From Nymphaea colorata (taxonomy: Eukaryota > Streptophyta > Magnoliopsida > Nymphaeales > Nymphaeaceae): a DNA stretch of 64,000 bases. This document shows, one piece after another, positions 12,113 through 25,681 of the stretch (position 1 is the first letter of the stretch; the number at the start of each line of letters is the position of its first letter). The stretch spans positions 17,703,934 to 17,767,933 of the forward strand of contig NC_045138.2 of NCBI RefSeq assembly GCF_008831285.2. Reading direction: 5' to 3'. The notes under the pieces are model-generated. The model was not told the DNA's origin and did no database searches. It saw only the letters and a list, made by a program, of their open reading frames with translations. A program made the position numbers and the translations under genes.

Positions 12113-13630
12113 ACCTTGACCCAGCCAACATGCCATTTTGATCCATTCAACCAGAGCCTTCAAAGACAGTAATCTTCTTTACTTAGAAAATTTTCATGTT
12201 TCTTGATTTGAAGCCCTGCTCGCTTGATTTGTGCAGTGACCAAGAAAGAAATGTTTATAAATATTTGGGCCATCAACTTGAATTTGGCTCAGTCTGGGCT
12301 CATGAAAGTTCAAGTTGGGCAATCATGGAGCTGACACACTTGCTCTTGCCATAAATTAACCCATCAATGTGGTAAGAATCAGCATAAAGGAATCAACCCC
12401 AATGAAATATTCTAAAGCAGGAATTCCTTGAACACTTCTGACAATGCTTTTATTGTTTATTTTTAATTTATTCTTCTTCTTTGGTTTTTGGTGGGCATCA
12501 GCTGCAGTGGCACTCCATTTACCCTACAATAGAATATGAAACTCACCTCAGTTAAGTAAGTGAAAAATAAACATAATTCACCAATGGTTAATCAAACCTT
12601 GAGAATAACTTGAGAAATTTGAAAATCAACCAATCAAACTCAGAACGTGTAAGAAACATTTTCTGATTGCAGGCGCTCCGGGGTTTGGCAGATCATTATC
12701 AGATTATATATAAAAAAAAAATGAGATTAATGCAGTATTAAACTCTTGATATCGTTCAACTTGAAGATCTTAATTTTCAGTATCCCATACCTTTTGAGAT
12801 ACAAGATAGATGTCTTTGAATAAAATAATAATGAGCTAAAAAGATTTAAGCATTTTATTGATAGGTACCTTTGTGGAAATTTTGTATTTTTCAAAATCTT
12901 TTTGGAGAAGTCATGGGAATTAATATAGAACCTAGAAACCATCTCATTATTTCCTCGAAGTCAGCTTTACTATTTTCTGCTACGAAAATTAACTTTTCTA
13001 ATCTTTGAAAATGGATGCGCATTACCAAGAATAAGTTTACTAACAACAACTGGGATTACTAAAATATAAATTGCATTTTTAAACTATTAATCTCTAGAAT
13101 GTGCTAACAATAAATGCCAATTCATCTATAGAAGCGGACAATGGAGCGCTGTTGATGTCTAATGCTTGAAAATATATTTTTTTTTTCCTTCATGAAAGTG
13201 GAAGATTTAATGGGATCCAGATGTTGTACTTCTTCCCTAATTTTGGGCAAAGTGGCATTCTTGTTTTGGATAAAAGATGAAAGATTCTAGCTTCTAAAAT
13301 GATATTTTTTCTAAGCTCGTTACAGAGTATTGCACATCATTTAAATAAAATTGAGACAATTGAGAGAACCGCACTCTTAACTTTTGAACGAATAATAACA
13401 TATTCGAAACTTTTATATCCACCCTCTTGAATTAGACATGAAAAGGCAGTTAGGTGAAAAATTTTCAAACTTGTATGTGTTTGCTGTACATCATTAAACA
13501 CCAGGAGCCTTTTCACATTTTAAAAACAATTGTAAACTAAAGGATTTGCACAGCTATTAGCTTCATCTTCTTGGTTTGGTTTTTATAGTTATAGTGGGTT
13601 AGATGTTTCTACCTTACTATTGAGGCGGCC
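12113..13630. other. Intergenic, AT-rich, no gene seen
   Basis: Only short frames without recognisable motifs are present, along with poly-A/T runs near 12710 and 13175. Confidence 0.6.
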
Positions 13631-13632
13631 AT

Positions 13633-13794
13633 TAGGGGGCGGAGTCAGAATTTTTTTGAAGCGGGACTAGCAATAAATTTTACATTTTTAAAGACATCAA
13701 CATGTAAATGAGAAAAATTGCGCTGAGTTATAAATAAAAAACTAAATATTTTTGTGGGTCATGTACGCATTGACCACACCTACCTGCGCCCCTA
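13633..13794. mobile_element. Possible degenerate GGGGCGGAG-family MITE
   Basis: The left end reads TAGGGGGCGGAGTCAG, and the right end, read on the minus strand, gives TAGGGGCGCAGGTAGG. The AT-rich interior has no coding potential. It resembles the well-defined element at 38727-38923 but lacks a visible target-site duplication. Confidence 0.4.
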
Positions 13795-13799
13795 GCTGC

Positions 13800-16700
13800 T
13801 AGTTTTGTATCAAACAAATTCTATGAAGTTGGGGGTTAAATTAGAAGTCTTTAGCAAAAAAAAAGAAGAACAATAGTGTCATGACTTTGATATATGTTTT
13901 TGCTAAAAGTAGAACTTCCACTTTAACTCTCTTTTTCAACTCGATCTGATGTTATTTTTCACGGAATATGTCACATAGGTGCGAGTGTGCGGATGACATG
14001 ACAATTCAAAATAAAAAGAAGAATGTAGGGACAAAGCGCGCAATGGCACACATAAGCTCAATATCAACAACACGTACTCGGCTCGACGCGACTCAACTTT
14101 TATAGATTCATTCAACATTTTACTTGTTTCTAACTTTAAAAGTTTTTGAAGTCTAAATTGCAGAAACCTGTATAACAAAGAAACACACTCTTGGATGGAA
14201 CTCTTGACCTCCTTCAACAACACTCAGAAGCTATCTTGAGGTCATTGTTTTAGCAACATGGAGGCGAAATCAAGATATTAAGAGGGAGCCAAACAGGAAC
14301 CGGATTTCTTGGCTTCTTCCATCAGTCTGTCATATCACATTGTTTTGCTCATTGTACCACATGCAACTCTGACACCTCCATACGTCACCCACCACACACA
14401 CACTCTCTCTCTCCCTCCTTTTGATGTCCAAGGAAAGAAAGCCTGTCCCTTTCTTTTTTAGAGTTCCAATAATCAATTTCATCGTCAGTGGGAGTAGGGA
14501 CTCAGAGCATGTGGGGCACTTAGTCAGAGCTCCAATTTTTGAATACACTACCTCCCATGAAGAAGAGAGAGAAAGCGAGACCCATATAGTTTAAGAGAGA
14601 GATAGGGAAACTTAAACCACACATAGAAAGAGAGAGATATATATTTATAAACTATAAATTTTAAGAGAGAGAAAGAACTATAAACTATAAAATTTCAGGA
14701 GAGAGAAAGAGCAGCACTAAAACTTTCAAGATTCCAATCTTGGGGAATGTGATTTGGAGTCCCCCAATATCTCCCCCCCCCCCCTTCACTGGGACCCTCT
14801 CTGCACCCGTTGTGTCCTACATTCCTCAATCCTCTCATGTTTTCACATTACTCCTCTATAGTACTACTACTCAGCCAATGTTCCCTCATCAAGTCTCCCT
14901 GTCTTCCATTTATATGTACACATCTACTGTTTATTCTTGCCAAACACTGTTTCGCCCTTTATCCAGCTTGCGGGGGTGAGTAAACTTGCTGTGTTTGCAG
15001 GTGGGAAAGTGTCCGCGGTTGCCCTAGCCGCGGGCAAGTTCTCCCCGGAACGCATCCGTTCACCACTTCGGACTGCCTACCAAACACCAACTTGTGTGAA
15101 CTTTGACCTGAAGGACTGCCTATATATGTTCACCGTTACATATATATGTATGTGTATATATATATGTGTGTGTATGTGTGTGAGAGAGGACTTGCGTGTG
15201 GGATGTTCGATCAAGTTGGGTAGTTTGATCTGAATCGAGGATGTCAACATGGATGCGGCTCTTGGATCACTTGCAAGTAGTGGCAGAAGCTCGTGTTTGA
15301 ATTCCTCTGATTTCTAATCCGAAGTGTGGTTTGAGGAACAAAAAAAGTCTCTTGATTCATTGATCAGACAACATGTGGATCAGATCTCATTTGGGCACTG
15401 TGTTGGATCTAACTTTCATCCAGATACCGTATTTCCGGCCGGTAGTTGGAGATTATGTTCTTAAAATGACAAATGCTTTATCCTCAACTTTTGTCCAACT
15501 GGTTCTAACCCGAAACCAAGTTCTTTGGATCTGGATCTGGATCTGGTTCCCATTCCATGAGACTAGACGCATGTGGGGATGTGGGGACTATCCACTATTC
15601 AGCTAACTGGATTCAAGCATTGCAGTTCAATTTGGAGTAAGATGCAACTGTAATACTTTCTTAATGCCTCTCTTGACTTTGTTATAGCCGCTTTAATTAA
15701 AGTTATTAGATGTGAACATTAAACAGCAAAAGTTTAGTTCAACAATCCAGGTCCTCCTTATGGAAACCCAAGTTTAAGTTTATTTTAGTAATCCCCTCCT
15801 AAATGATGCAAGCACAAGCTAGCTCATCTACATAAAATACGTTGTTCATATTCTTTTTTCTTTTTTCTTTTTAATGACGGAGTAAATAAATGAGTTTATT
15901 TAAGTCAATTCAAGCTCGTTTATTGTGATGCATGTGCTGTTTCAGAGTTCAAAATAATAAAAGGTTTTCTTCTTTCTTGTTTTTAAATGAAGAGGAGCCA
16001 TTCAAAGGCCAAAACACTTATTGGTTTTGATCCCTAAGAGCCAAACCCCAATTGGGCCCCTTGTCCTATGAAGACAAGACCATAAAAAAATCACAATGTG
16101 AAGAGTGTAAGGATTGGAACTTGATCTATGATAATCCATCAGAAATTTCAAAATTTTAAACTTTAAGGGACTGTTTGGAATTAGTAATACTCCATGCATC
16201 TGCCTCAAAAATTAGGATAGGTTCAAAGAACAATTTAGAAGTTATATCATGAATCTACCCTTGTTTTTGAGACAAATACATAGAACAGTAACCTTCTTTT
16301 ATTGTTGCCTAACAACCCTAGATGTCTTTTTGCTTGTTAAATACTAGAAAAATGCTATTTTTTTTCCTGCTAGTATATATCATTCTAATTGTGAAAGAAA
16401 TATACCTACTCATATATGGCGTAAGAAGTAAGTTTTTATTGTTTTAATTCACCGATGAGGCATTCAAACTAATTCTATATGATAAGCTTAGCACTTATAC
16501 CTATGAAGGCATACGTCACTGCAATTCCACTTGACACCTATCGGGATAATAAATGGCTCATCTTGCCGTGACCTTATCTTGGATGTTCAATATTTAACTG
16601 TGCTACCAAAGATGCCTCGGGGAAGTAAAAATTATATATATATTTTAATTGGCGGTTATCTAGTAGATATACTACCAAGTTATTGCTGACAAACCCCGAG

Positions 16701-18561
16701 ATATTATTACTATGAAGGATAAACAAAGATCCAGAGTTTTGATTCAAAATCATATGGATTCAATATTTGTTGCTTAGAGAAGTGATGGTCCTAGTTGGTT
16801 TGACTAAAACCCTAATCAACCTGATTCAATTGTTTGAATCTAGTGTATTTGATTGAGACCTAAAATTAATTGGTTGCTGTTTATCGAGTGGATTGATCCT
16901 TAACGACGAGTTTAGATTATCGATAACAATTTTGGTTTAAGCCTGCAAGTTGAACACACTGTTCTGTTGGATGATGAGAGAAGGCACCAAGTTTATTGGG
17001 CATGTCAGAGTTTGCAATTGGAACTCACCTCTGCCTGAAGCAAACCCAACAAGACAAATGCTTGCATTTTTCTAAGGGAATAGCAGAAGGGCAGCTTCAT
17101 TATTAAAACTAAGAAAACCCAAGATTCCTTTACTTCAACTATACTTTGGCCTTCCTTAATACCTGCAACCTCACAATCTAATGGTATTATTTTTTAGGGT
17201 TTTTACTGATTCCAAGCAAATGGATGATGCGCTGGTGATCTCATGAGTGTCAGAAGGGGTTCCACTTCTCTGATGCCTGACCACAAGGAGTCACTCTGTC
17301 TTTACAAAATCCAAGCAACATTGGCATATGATTCTTTCTGAACCTCATCTAAATGGGATCAGGCTTTAATGGTGAAAGGGACCTCCACTTCACAGGCAGC
17401 TTCTCTCACTGAAGTTGCAAGGTGGACCACAGTCCACAGTCTAACTAAATCATCATGTTTCAGCCAGAAGATGGCAAAACCCACTTTATTTGGTAGCAGA
17501 TAATGTTTGAACCTTGTGAGAAGAAGAAAAAGTGCCAACAATTTATCATACATTTCTAGATAAGCCTCTGCATTCAATCCTCCCTTTTGGGTATGTGCAA
17601 GATGATCCAGCTTCTGGATTCATGAAATGCTGTTATTGTTGCTTCCATTACTGCAAGAGTTGTGTCAACAATTGAAGAAGTTGGATTTTAAGATCTTCAA
17701 GCAGTGGTGGAGGAAGGTGTGGGCTGATGTGGACCATTGCCCTCACCAGATCATACAAATCGCCTTGTTTATATGTTAATGCGTCTGTGATTTGTATCTT
17801 ATTTATATATAGATGCTGGGTATAGTTTAAAAATTAAAGCATTAGTGCCCTTAACCGGAAATTTCTGGCTCCGCCACATGATCAAGTTGTCAAGCTGGTG
17901 TCTGCAGGTAAGGTCTCCTGTCGTCAGTTCAATTCTTGTAAGCATTATATCTATATGATAATAGGGTAGAAACATTATACTAAGTGATCTGCATTGGGAA
18001 ATACGGGGAAACAACATCGGCCTGGACCTTGGGGTTCGACTCTTTTCCAAACGGTAGGTTGTAAGTTTTTCGCTCATCTAGATCTTCAAGTTGAAGGAGG
18101 CAAAGGATTTAAGGTTTACATCACAAATATTTGTTTACTGCTCGAATTTGATGGCATGAGCTTGAAATTTCTTCAAGAAATTAACAAGTCGCGGGGGATC
18201 TTAATTGATCTCTTTAATTAATCAAGCATTGTTCCATGTTGTAGAACATATTAGATTAAATTTTTTCTTGAATCATACAAAAATACCAAAATCAACTACA
18301 TGATTGATTTAAACAGGATTGATAGGTGTGTCTGAACTGTTGTTATCTAACAAGTGTCCGGCTCCGCGTTGTCGACATGGCAGACCCACATGCCAAATGG
18401 CATGTAATTGAGACAAAGCTGCAGGAACCTTGCCAAACTGGTAAGGCTGTTGGGAAAGTGAACAGTGGCAGTGTATTTTAGCATTGTTCAAGCTCCACTA
18501 GCAGATGAGATTATCAAATTTGACAAAAACCCTAGAGAGCTAGTGGCTTCAGGGAACTCAC

Positions 18562-18600
<39 letters not shown>

Positions 18601-19070
18601 CCATAGTAGCAAATTGTGGGCTCCCCATGGAAGGAGGAAGAGAAAGGTGCTGTGGGACAATGATGCGGTCAAAGGCATTTTCTCTCACTGATTCTGACTC
18701 TGTTGGTGCTGAAACAACAGGTGGATCTTTGGGATAGTGGCAGTTGGTGCTATCTCTGCACCATCGAAGGGTGTGACAGAAAACGGGAAGTGGTATCCCA
18801 ATGAGAAAGAAAGAAAGAGATCAGAAGATGGGAGTTTTGAAGGGGCTGCTGTGGGAATGGCGATGAGTTTCCGCATAGAAGTAATAAAAGTCGGTGGTTG
18901 GTACACTGGCGTTCCCTCCTTCAATGACATGGGATACTTCTGCTCCCCATTCAAAGCAGTCATGTGCAATGCATATGCCGAGAGAGATGGTCAAGGGGAT
19001 TAACCAGGAGCTCCACGATAACGATAAGGTCGGACAGTCTGTTGTGGAAGGTTGGAGGATTTTTTATTAA
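13800..19070. other. Intergenic, no gene seen
   Basis: No supported genes. The stretch holds GA/CT tracts (14400-14415, 18563-18598), a 12-C run at about 14773-14785, ATATGT-rich DNA at 15120-15180, and a GGGACTGTTTGGAATT motif at about 16166 that looks like a DNA-transposon terminus. A 72-residue minus-strand frame (17577-17359) shows no domain. Confidence 0.5.
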
Positions 19071-19075
19071 TAAGT

Positions 19076-19099
19076 TATATATATATATATATATATATA
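19076..19099. repeat. (AT)n microsatellite
   Basis: A pure alternating TA tract. Confidence 0.95.
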
Positions 19100-19178
19100 A
19101 AAGTATGATCAATAGGTCAGGGACAAAAACCAAACTCTTTAAATGTGACATCTAAAGTTTCATTTTTGAAATCTGACA

Positions 19179-19274
19179 TTAACAATATGATGTTAAGGAT
19201 GGGATGATGCAAAATGCATATTGATCTTAACAATATGATGTTAAGGATGGGTTGATGCAAAATGCATATTGATC
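19179..19274. repeat. 48-bp tandem duplication
   Basis: Two adjacent copies (19179-19226 and 19227-19274) of a unit starting TTAACAATATGATGTTAAGG and ending GCATATTGATC, with one visible substitution (GGGATGATG versus GGGTTGATG). Confidence 0.9.
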
Positions 19275-19490
19275 ATTTTTTGGGTTTTAATAGTGTATTT
19301 ATAATAACAAAAATGAATGGCACTCATAGCATGAACATTTTCCATAAAAACAGCTTGATTCAAGCGTGTTTTATATGAAAATAGTTTTTAGAAATATATT
19401 AGGATGTTTATATTTTATTTAAAATAAATGTTTAACAAAAAATTAAATGGTATGGTTTTTATCTTTGGCTTAAGTGTTTGGTTTTACCAA

Positions 19491-19491
<1 letters not shown>

Positions 19492-19557
<66 letters not shown>

Positions 19558-19558
19558 T
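19492..19558. repeat. Compound (CT)n-(TA)n microsatellite
   Basis: A CT tract runs directly into a TA tract that has one interruption (GTA). Confidence 0.95.
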
Positions 19559-20280
19559 ATCAGCAAATGATGAGAGGGAAATGTGAATAGTGTCAAGTTA
19601 AAGACTCAAAGTTTTCTTGCAAAATTCTTGTGGTTGAGAGTCGGTCTCATCATGAAAAAATCATTATCATATGACCTACCATGTTTTTATGGAACCAGAT
19701 TAACTTATGGGGGGTGGAATTTAGCTCTAGCTAATAATAATGGAGATTCAATCAGGTTTGAGCCAACGAAAAATCTAGGCATTGATCTTCAAGATTGACT
19801 CAGCAAGGGCCCAACTTCGAAACTAAACTAGGTCATGCCGGGATCCACATGCTTTGTAAGTAGTTCAGACTCGGCCGTGTTCATTGTTTGCCTGCTTCTA
19901 CGTTGGATCTTCCATGATCAGACGAAAGACAGTGGCAATGCTGAAAACTAGTGACACGCGGGCTTGATTAAGCTGATTGAAAAATATTAAAAAAAATACG
20001 CCAATGTAGTTTGATTAATTATAACCGTGTGAATATGATCACTGTTCATGATCGAAACCAACAAGTGTGGGAGATTTTATATCCAGAACATGCCTACTCT
20101 CTGGAAGTACGCCGTAGAATTAATGAATCAAAATTTGAGCGTACCTGAACGGAAAAAATGATTAAGTTGATTTCTGCAGAAAGATGAACGGTTTTGCAGG
20201 TATAATAATATCAATCTACTTGTATCCATCGATGAGAACAAATCACAAATATATAAAGAAACGAGGAGACATCAAACTTC

Positions 20281-20835
20281 AGCCTGGCCACCGGGTCGGG
20301 CTGCCGCCGGTACCCGGCCCGACTCGGTCCCGGGCCTGGGCTTGGAACTTTTTTTAACGGGCCTGATCTTGTCGGGCCTGGCCCGACCCGATACTTAACG
20401 GGTCGGGCCCGGGCTTGATCCTTTGATTGAAACATGAAGGTACAAAATTTCCTCCCAAGGCCTCTGGACATGGCCATCTTACACCTCCTCTCACTCTCTT
20501 ACCCGAGCCTCACGCTTCCTTACGGAACCCTAAACACCCTTTCCTTTCTCCCTTTACAACCTCGCTCGGCCTTGTCTGTGTTGGGAGTCGAGACAACGGT
20601 TTAAGACAAAAATAATGGAGAGAGTGGAAGAAAGAGAAACCGGCTCGGCCCGTTAATAATCGGGCCGGACCGGGCCTCGGGCACAAGCTCAAGCCCAAGG
20701 CCCGATTGATGATCGGCCCGGCCCGACCCGATTATAAACGGGCCGAGCTTTGGGCTTGCCAAATACCTTATTCGGGCTCAAATTTGATTTTTTTATCGGG
20801 CCGGGCCAGCTCGGCCCGATGCCCAGCCTTAATCG
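20281..20835. mobile_element. GC-rich GGCCC-motif repeat element
   Basis: GC-rich clusters of CGGGCCGG / GGCCCGA words at 20281-20415 and 20640-20830 surround a more ordinary core. The left end (GCCTGGCCACCGGGTCGGG) and the right end read in reverse (GGCTGGGCATCGGGCCGAG) are imperfect inverted repeats. A related left end, AAGGCTGGGCATCGGGCCGG, occurs at 27915. A non-autonomous DNA transposon is the likeliest reading. The ORFs across it are shadows of the repeats. Confidence 0.55.
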
Positions 20836-20839
20836 AACT

Positions 20840-21468
20840 CACCATAACAGAATATGGCTCCGTCTACACTGTAATGCTGACATCGCAGGGCGTAGGGGAA
20901 AATGTTGCTTAAGACATGCCGGAAATGTACAAGTTGGAACACGCAGTTCAAAGCAGGTGCAACTTCCCTGTTTATCCAACTTTTCTGGATAAGTGGGTGC
21001 ATCCCATTAATGTGAGTTCCAGTGTTCCACCTAAAGCTTCGTATTGGAATACGCTCACATTTTTGTCACCTTCTCCAACCATTTACTAAAATTTCTTCTT
21101 AAGATTCCACCCCGTGGCAGAAGTTATTTATTTTTCTCTTGTCCACTGTGGCCTATTGATTTTTTTTAACGTCGATGGTTGAAATGTGCAAACAATTCTC
21201 ATACTAAAGCACTAAATCTTGCTGGTTGTAAAAATTTCCAATTTTTGATGTGTTTGTAACCATGTTTATGAACTTATAACTTTTGCCCTTGGAGACACAC
21301 ACAGATACATAAGAAAAATCAATGCTGCCCGATGCCAGATGGCTATGATTTAAAATTTATTACTAAAAGACTGCAAATCATATAAATTGTTTTCGCTTCA
21401 TAAACCATTATTAATGCCATTATAACTACTTTTTTGGCAAAAAATTTTCATTTCAGCCTTCAAACATA

Positions 21469-21559
<91 letters not shown>

Positions 21560-23160
21560 TATATGACAGTAAAAAATGTGAATTAATATTATTTTCTCAA
21601 CACCCATATACCAAATATTGCATATTGGCACCATTTGATGCTCCCACAGAGAAAGAGAGAGAGAGAGAGAGGCACTGAATGGCACTTCAACTTTTAGTTT
21701 GGTAACTCTTCCTTTTGTTTTGGTACCGTCCAAATTTGAAACAAAAAATGACTGCCTACCAACCTCACCCTAACCATTGCCTCAACCCCCACAAGGATAA
21801 AACAGCTAACTCATTCATTTATACAACTCCAAAATCATCAGTTGTGAGGCATCAACAAGGATGCTATTATGCTTTATTGTAGATCTGAAGAAGTTTTTTG
21901 CCTTGTCAACCGCAATTACTCCAAATACATTTCAACTATGAATGAGTTTGCTCAATTTATAAATAATATACATTTAACTCGTTGCAAGTTAAAATCTAAA
22001 TCTTATTTCACGAATATGCTTGTTTTATCTATATACATAATGGAAAAGGAATAAATATTTTGTAAATGATACATTTTGAAATTAATTAGCAAACTTAACC
22101 ACCACCGGCTAGCACTAAAAGATTCCGCTCCTTTTTGACACTAACAAAAAATGTTAATGAAGTGGAAAAGAAGGAGTTGGTGAGTCTTAGAGGTGGCTAG
22201 TCTTTGTTTTGACCTCCCATGGTAGCAACTTTCTTGCACTCAAAAGTTAGGACATTGATATGCAAGCTGAAACATAAAAAAAAAAAATCATAAGAAACAC
22301 CAAAAGCAGCAGAGTACATTGAGGGGATGAGGAAGTACAAAAATTTCAACAGGATAAATATTTCCTTCTTCTCATTGAAAAAGATAATAAAAACATTAGT
22401 AAAAACGCTAGCTGCACGTGAAACTGGGTTTTTGAAGGGTGTTTAATTAAAAAACACTGAATCAAATAGTGTTGAACTGCAATTCTACACTCATTATAAG
22501 GCTGCCCAAGCACCTGAAAAGCTCGCAATCTAACAAAGTTAATAAATCCAGATTCTTGATCTTATTACTTTTAGGGCCTGGCCTTTATATAAATATGCAC
22601 CTCAAATGGTTCTTTTATATAATTGAAGCCCATCAATCTCGCATTCCGTGGCTTTTATATTCACTTCTTTCTTGTTTTCCCTTTTCCCCATTTTAATGAC
22701 ATATTTTTGAAAAATAAAAATAAAATTTGTGACATTTTTTTTGCTTTATCAGCAAAATTTGGGAATTAAAAAATATTTACATAATAATGATAATATTTAC
22801 AAGAATAAAAAATAAAAAAATCATAAAAATTCAACATGAAAATAAGCAATGTTTTATAATTCCTTAATGACAGCCACATTTTGGTGATACTTTGAGAATA
22901 CCACAATCTGTTCCTTCTTTTGTTGCATTGGCTTTGGATATTATCACAATTTTTGAAAACATCACATGTATCTGTAACTATGATTGTATATTATAAGCCT
23001 GCCCCACCTACCAAACTTCAGTACCCAGAACCTCCTTTGTCCCGAACTCGAACCTTCGCACATTGGGCCCATGTCTTGTTGACCACGACTGAAAGCAAGA
23101 TTGAATATTACATAGCTAAGCTAAAATAAGATTCATTTAAGAAGTGGCCGAGTGAGACTC
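20840..23160. other. Intergenic, AT-rich, no gene seen
   Basis: Apart from the microsatellite listed separately, this stretch holds only short frames and A/T runs. A GA tract lies at about 21650-21671. Confidence 0.55.
21471..21561. repeat. (AT)40 microsatellite
   Basis: An uninterrupted AT tract of about 80 bp, continued by a short (AC)n-(AT)n tail. Confidence 0.95.
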
Positions 23161-23179
23161 TTATCTATATTTGAGGGGC

Positions 23180-23185
<6 letters not shown>

Positions 23186-23224
<39 letters not shown>
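23186..23224. repeat. (TA)n microsatellite
   Basis: A pure TA tract of about 39 bp. Confidence 0.95.
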
Positions 23225-23227
<3 letters not shown>

Positions 23228-23583
23228 TTTGGTAGCAACCAAACCAATAGGCATGGACAAAATCAGTCGTTTTAAATATGATATTTAAGTTTTTTTTTTT
23301 TTTTTTTGTTAAATCTAACCCTAGCCAAGGGGAAACTGGCGGGGCTTACACGGCACTTATTAGTGGCTTGTGCACTGGTAATCAGCTGAAAGTGGTTTGT
23401 GGTTTATATCATGAGATGCACTCAAAACCAAATCACTTTTACTGTACTGATTGATGGTCACTGAGCTTTTTATTCACTGGGGATGATATGTCACCTTTGT
23501 AGAAAGTACTTAGTAAGGCATTTGGTGGCTCATGTCTCCATCATTATCTCTGCTATTCTGGTCCTTGTTAATGTGAATCAGCT

Positions 23584-25660
23584 ACACAATGATGGATCGG
23601 CTCTTATCTGGCCGGGCCAAGCTGGGCCGGCTTGATGCATGTGTGGTAACATGCTTAGAATGGTGTGTTTGCATTAGAGAAGGTCATGTCTAATGCAATC
23701 GCCACATCGTAATTTGTGATAATTTCTTCTGGTGGATAAGTTAATGTCTCATTAACATATAAGTGGAGAAAAACATTTTCAATTAATTAGTTATATGTGT
23801 GTGTAATTAAACTTTAATGACATTCACTTTTATCTGACCTAGCTAGGCCGTCCAACTCCCAAGCACAACTTGTGCTGCTATTATTCACAAATCTAATTGC
23901 ATGAGAACTAAAAACCTCATCCTTTCCCTCGTCAATAAGGCATAGAGTTGCATCCACGTTTGACGTAGCGACAACAGTGTCAATTAGGTACCCCACATCA
24001 CCACATATGTGCGATAGAACCATTCCAAAAACATTGGATATAAAGGAAAATTTAATATCTGATTAATAAAACAGATCACATTTGGATTTAAGAAATGACA
24101 TCTGATTGGATTCAAATACAGATTTAGATATAAATGAATATCCTATTAGATACAAATGCAGATCAAATTATTTATTTTTAAACATACATCCCATATCCGA
24201 TACTCTTACATTTTTAAAGTTGGTCAAATTCAGTTTTCCGATTTGGTTATAAATGGAGAATTCAGATTCAGATTACGAAATTGGGTCTTGGGTTCGAATT
24301 CAGATGTGACTTTTCTTAGTTCGTATTAGAATGCGAGTTTGTGAATATCTGCAAAAGCAGATATGGTTAAGGGTATATTTGAGTTGAATCTAATCAGTTG
24401 ACGTCTCTACTCATACACCACAAACACATATATAATGCTGGCTGATAATGAAAGACCTCATTCACCAAAAGCTTAAACAACCATGTAAAGCCCTTTAGAA
24501 AAATAAATAAAGGTAAAACTAAAAGATAATTTATGAATATTTTCATTTAGGAATGAAATCTTATTAAAATTGGAAATGAAAATGTAAAAATAGAACATAA
24601 TTTATGAATCTGTTCATTTAGGAAAGAAATCTTATTTAAACTTGGAAATAAAAGATATAGGATTAAAAATAATTTATTAGTCTTTCATTTAAGAAAGAAA
24701 TCTTATTGACAATTGGAATTCAACAAGCTGGTGATACATATATAAAATGGAAAATTCACCCCAGGCACCACCACTATTCATGGGAATGATAGAGAATCCC
24801 AAGCTCCTTTGGGCATTCATCCATAGATCTATTCCAATTTCCCTTTAACTATTATATTTAAAGTCTTTTTTTGAAATCTAACCTTTATCAATGTGATCTT
24901 AGGTTGATGCACAATATATTGTATGTTCATTTTTTGTTGTTGTTGTAATAGTGTTTTATAATAAGCAAAAATGAATTGCTCTCAAAGCATCAACATTTTG
25001 GTAAAAAGAAATCGATATTTTTCATAAAACAACGAGATTCAAAACATGTTTTATATGAAATAGGATGTTTATCTTTTATTTAAGATAACAATTTAGCAAA
25101 ATAGTACTCCTGTCTATGCTGTGGCGGCGGTCCAGTTTAATCAAGTCTGGTTTCTTTTAGTATGTTGCGCCTCCTTATGTGTCCTCTTGTATTGTTCCAC
25201 CCTCCTTCAGGGCCTCTCACAGCAAGATATTGAGGCACTACAGCATCGGGTTTCGGATGAGGAAGGGCGCTCTCACAGACGTACTTGCCATCAATACTGT
25301 ATTTCAAAGTCAGGACTAACCTTACCAAAAAGATAAAGACTGTCTTGAAAGGTCAGGACTGATTCTTCTTGAAAGGTCAAGACTGTCTTGAAAGGTCAGG
25401 AATCATTCTTCTTGAAAGGTCAAGACTGATTATGGAAGGACTTTTGGTTTTCATCTCCTGAAAGGGTTAACATGTGATGGTTGTTGGATTGCAAGTTTTG
25501 CTAACAAAGCTTGTGGTATTGGTTTCGCCGTCGGACTTTTAAGTGCCAAGTTGGGTGTTTCTAATTATTGAATACGATTCATGCCAATGTTGGGGTTTTA
25601 GGTTGTTGGATTTGGATTTGGATAATAACATGTAAGGGTTTTAGGTATTAAATTTATGGT
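23584..25660. repeat. Long dispersed duplication, family 1, copy 1
   Basis: From ACACAATGATGGATCGGCT to TTAAATTTATGGT this 2.08-kb block is nearly identical to 36243-38146. No terminal inverted repeats, transposase or reverse transcriptase are visible. A 69-codon minus-strand frame (24023-23814) is open in both copies. Relative to copy 2 it has about 155 extra bp (about 25290-25445) made of CTTGAAAGGTCA-type repeats. It could be a non-autonomous element such as a Helitron derivative, or a segmental duplication. Confidence 0.85.
25290..25445. repeat. CTTGAAAGGTCA minisatellite inside family-1 copy 1
   Basis: The motif CTTGAAAGGTCA(G/A)GA recurs four times with alternating spacing, joined by CTGATTCTT-like spacers. 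The corresponding place in copy 2 (about 37928) lacks it entirely. Confidence 0.8.
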
Positions 25661-25681
25661 TTCGCCGTCCACTACTTCCTC

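Noticed and set aside
18550-18720. CACAGAAGAGAGAGAGAGAG resembling miR156
   Set aside because: It is the edge of a GA microsatellite; the diagnostic GTGAGC end and a pairing arm are absent.
24280-24300. GGGTTCGAATTCAG as a tRNA B-box
   Set aside because: No cloverleaf arms or A-box at the right distance.
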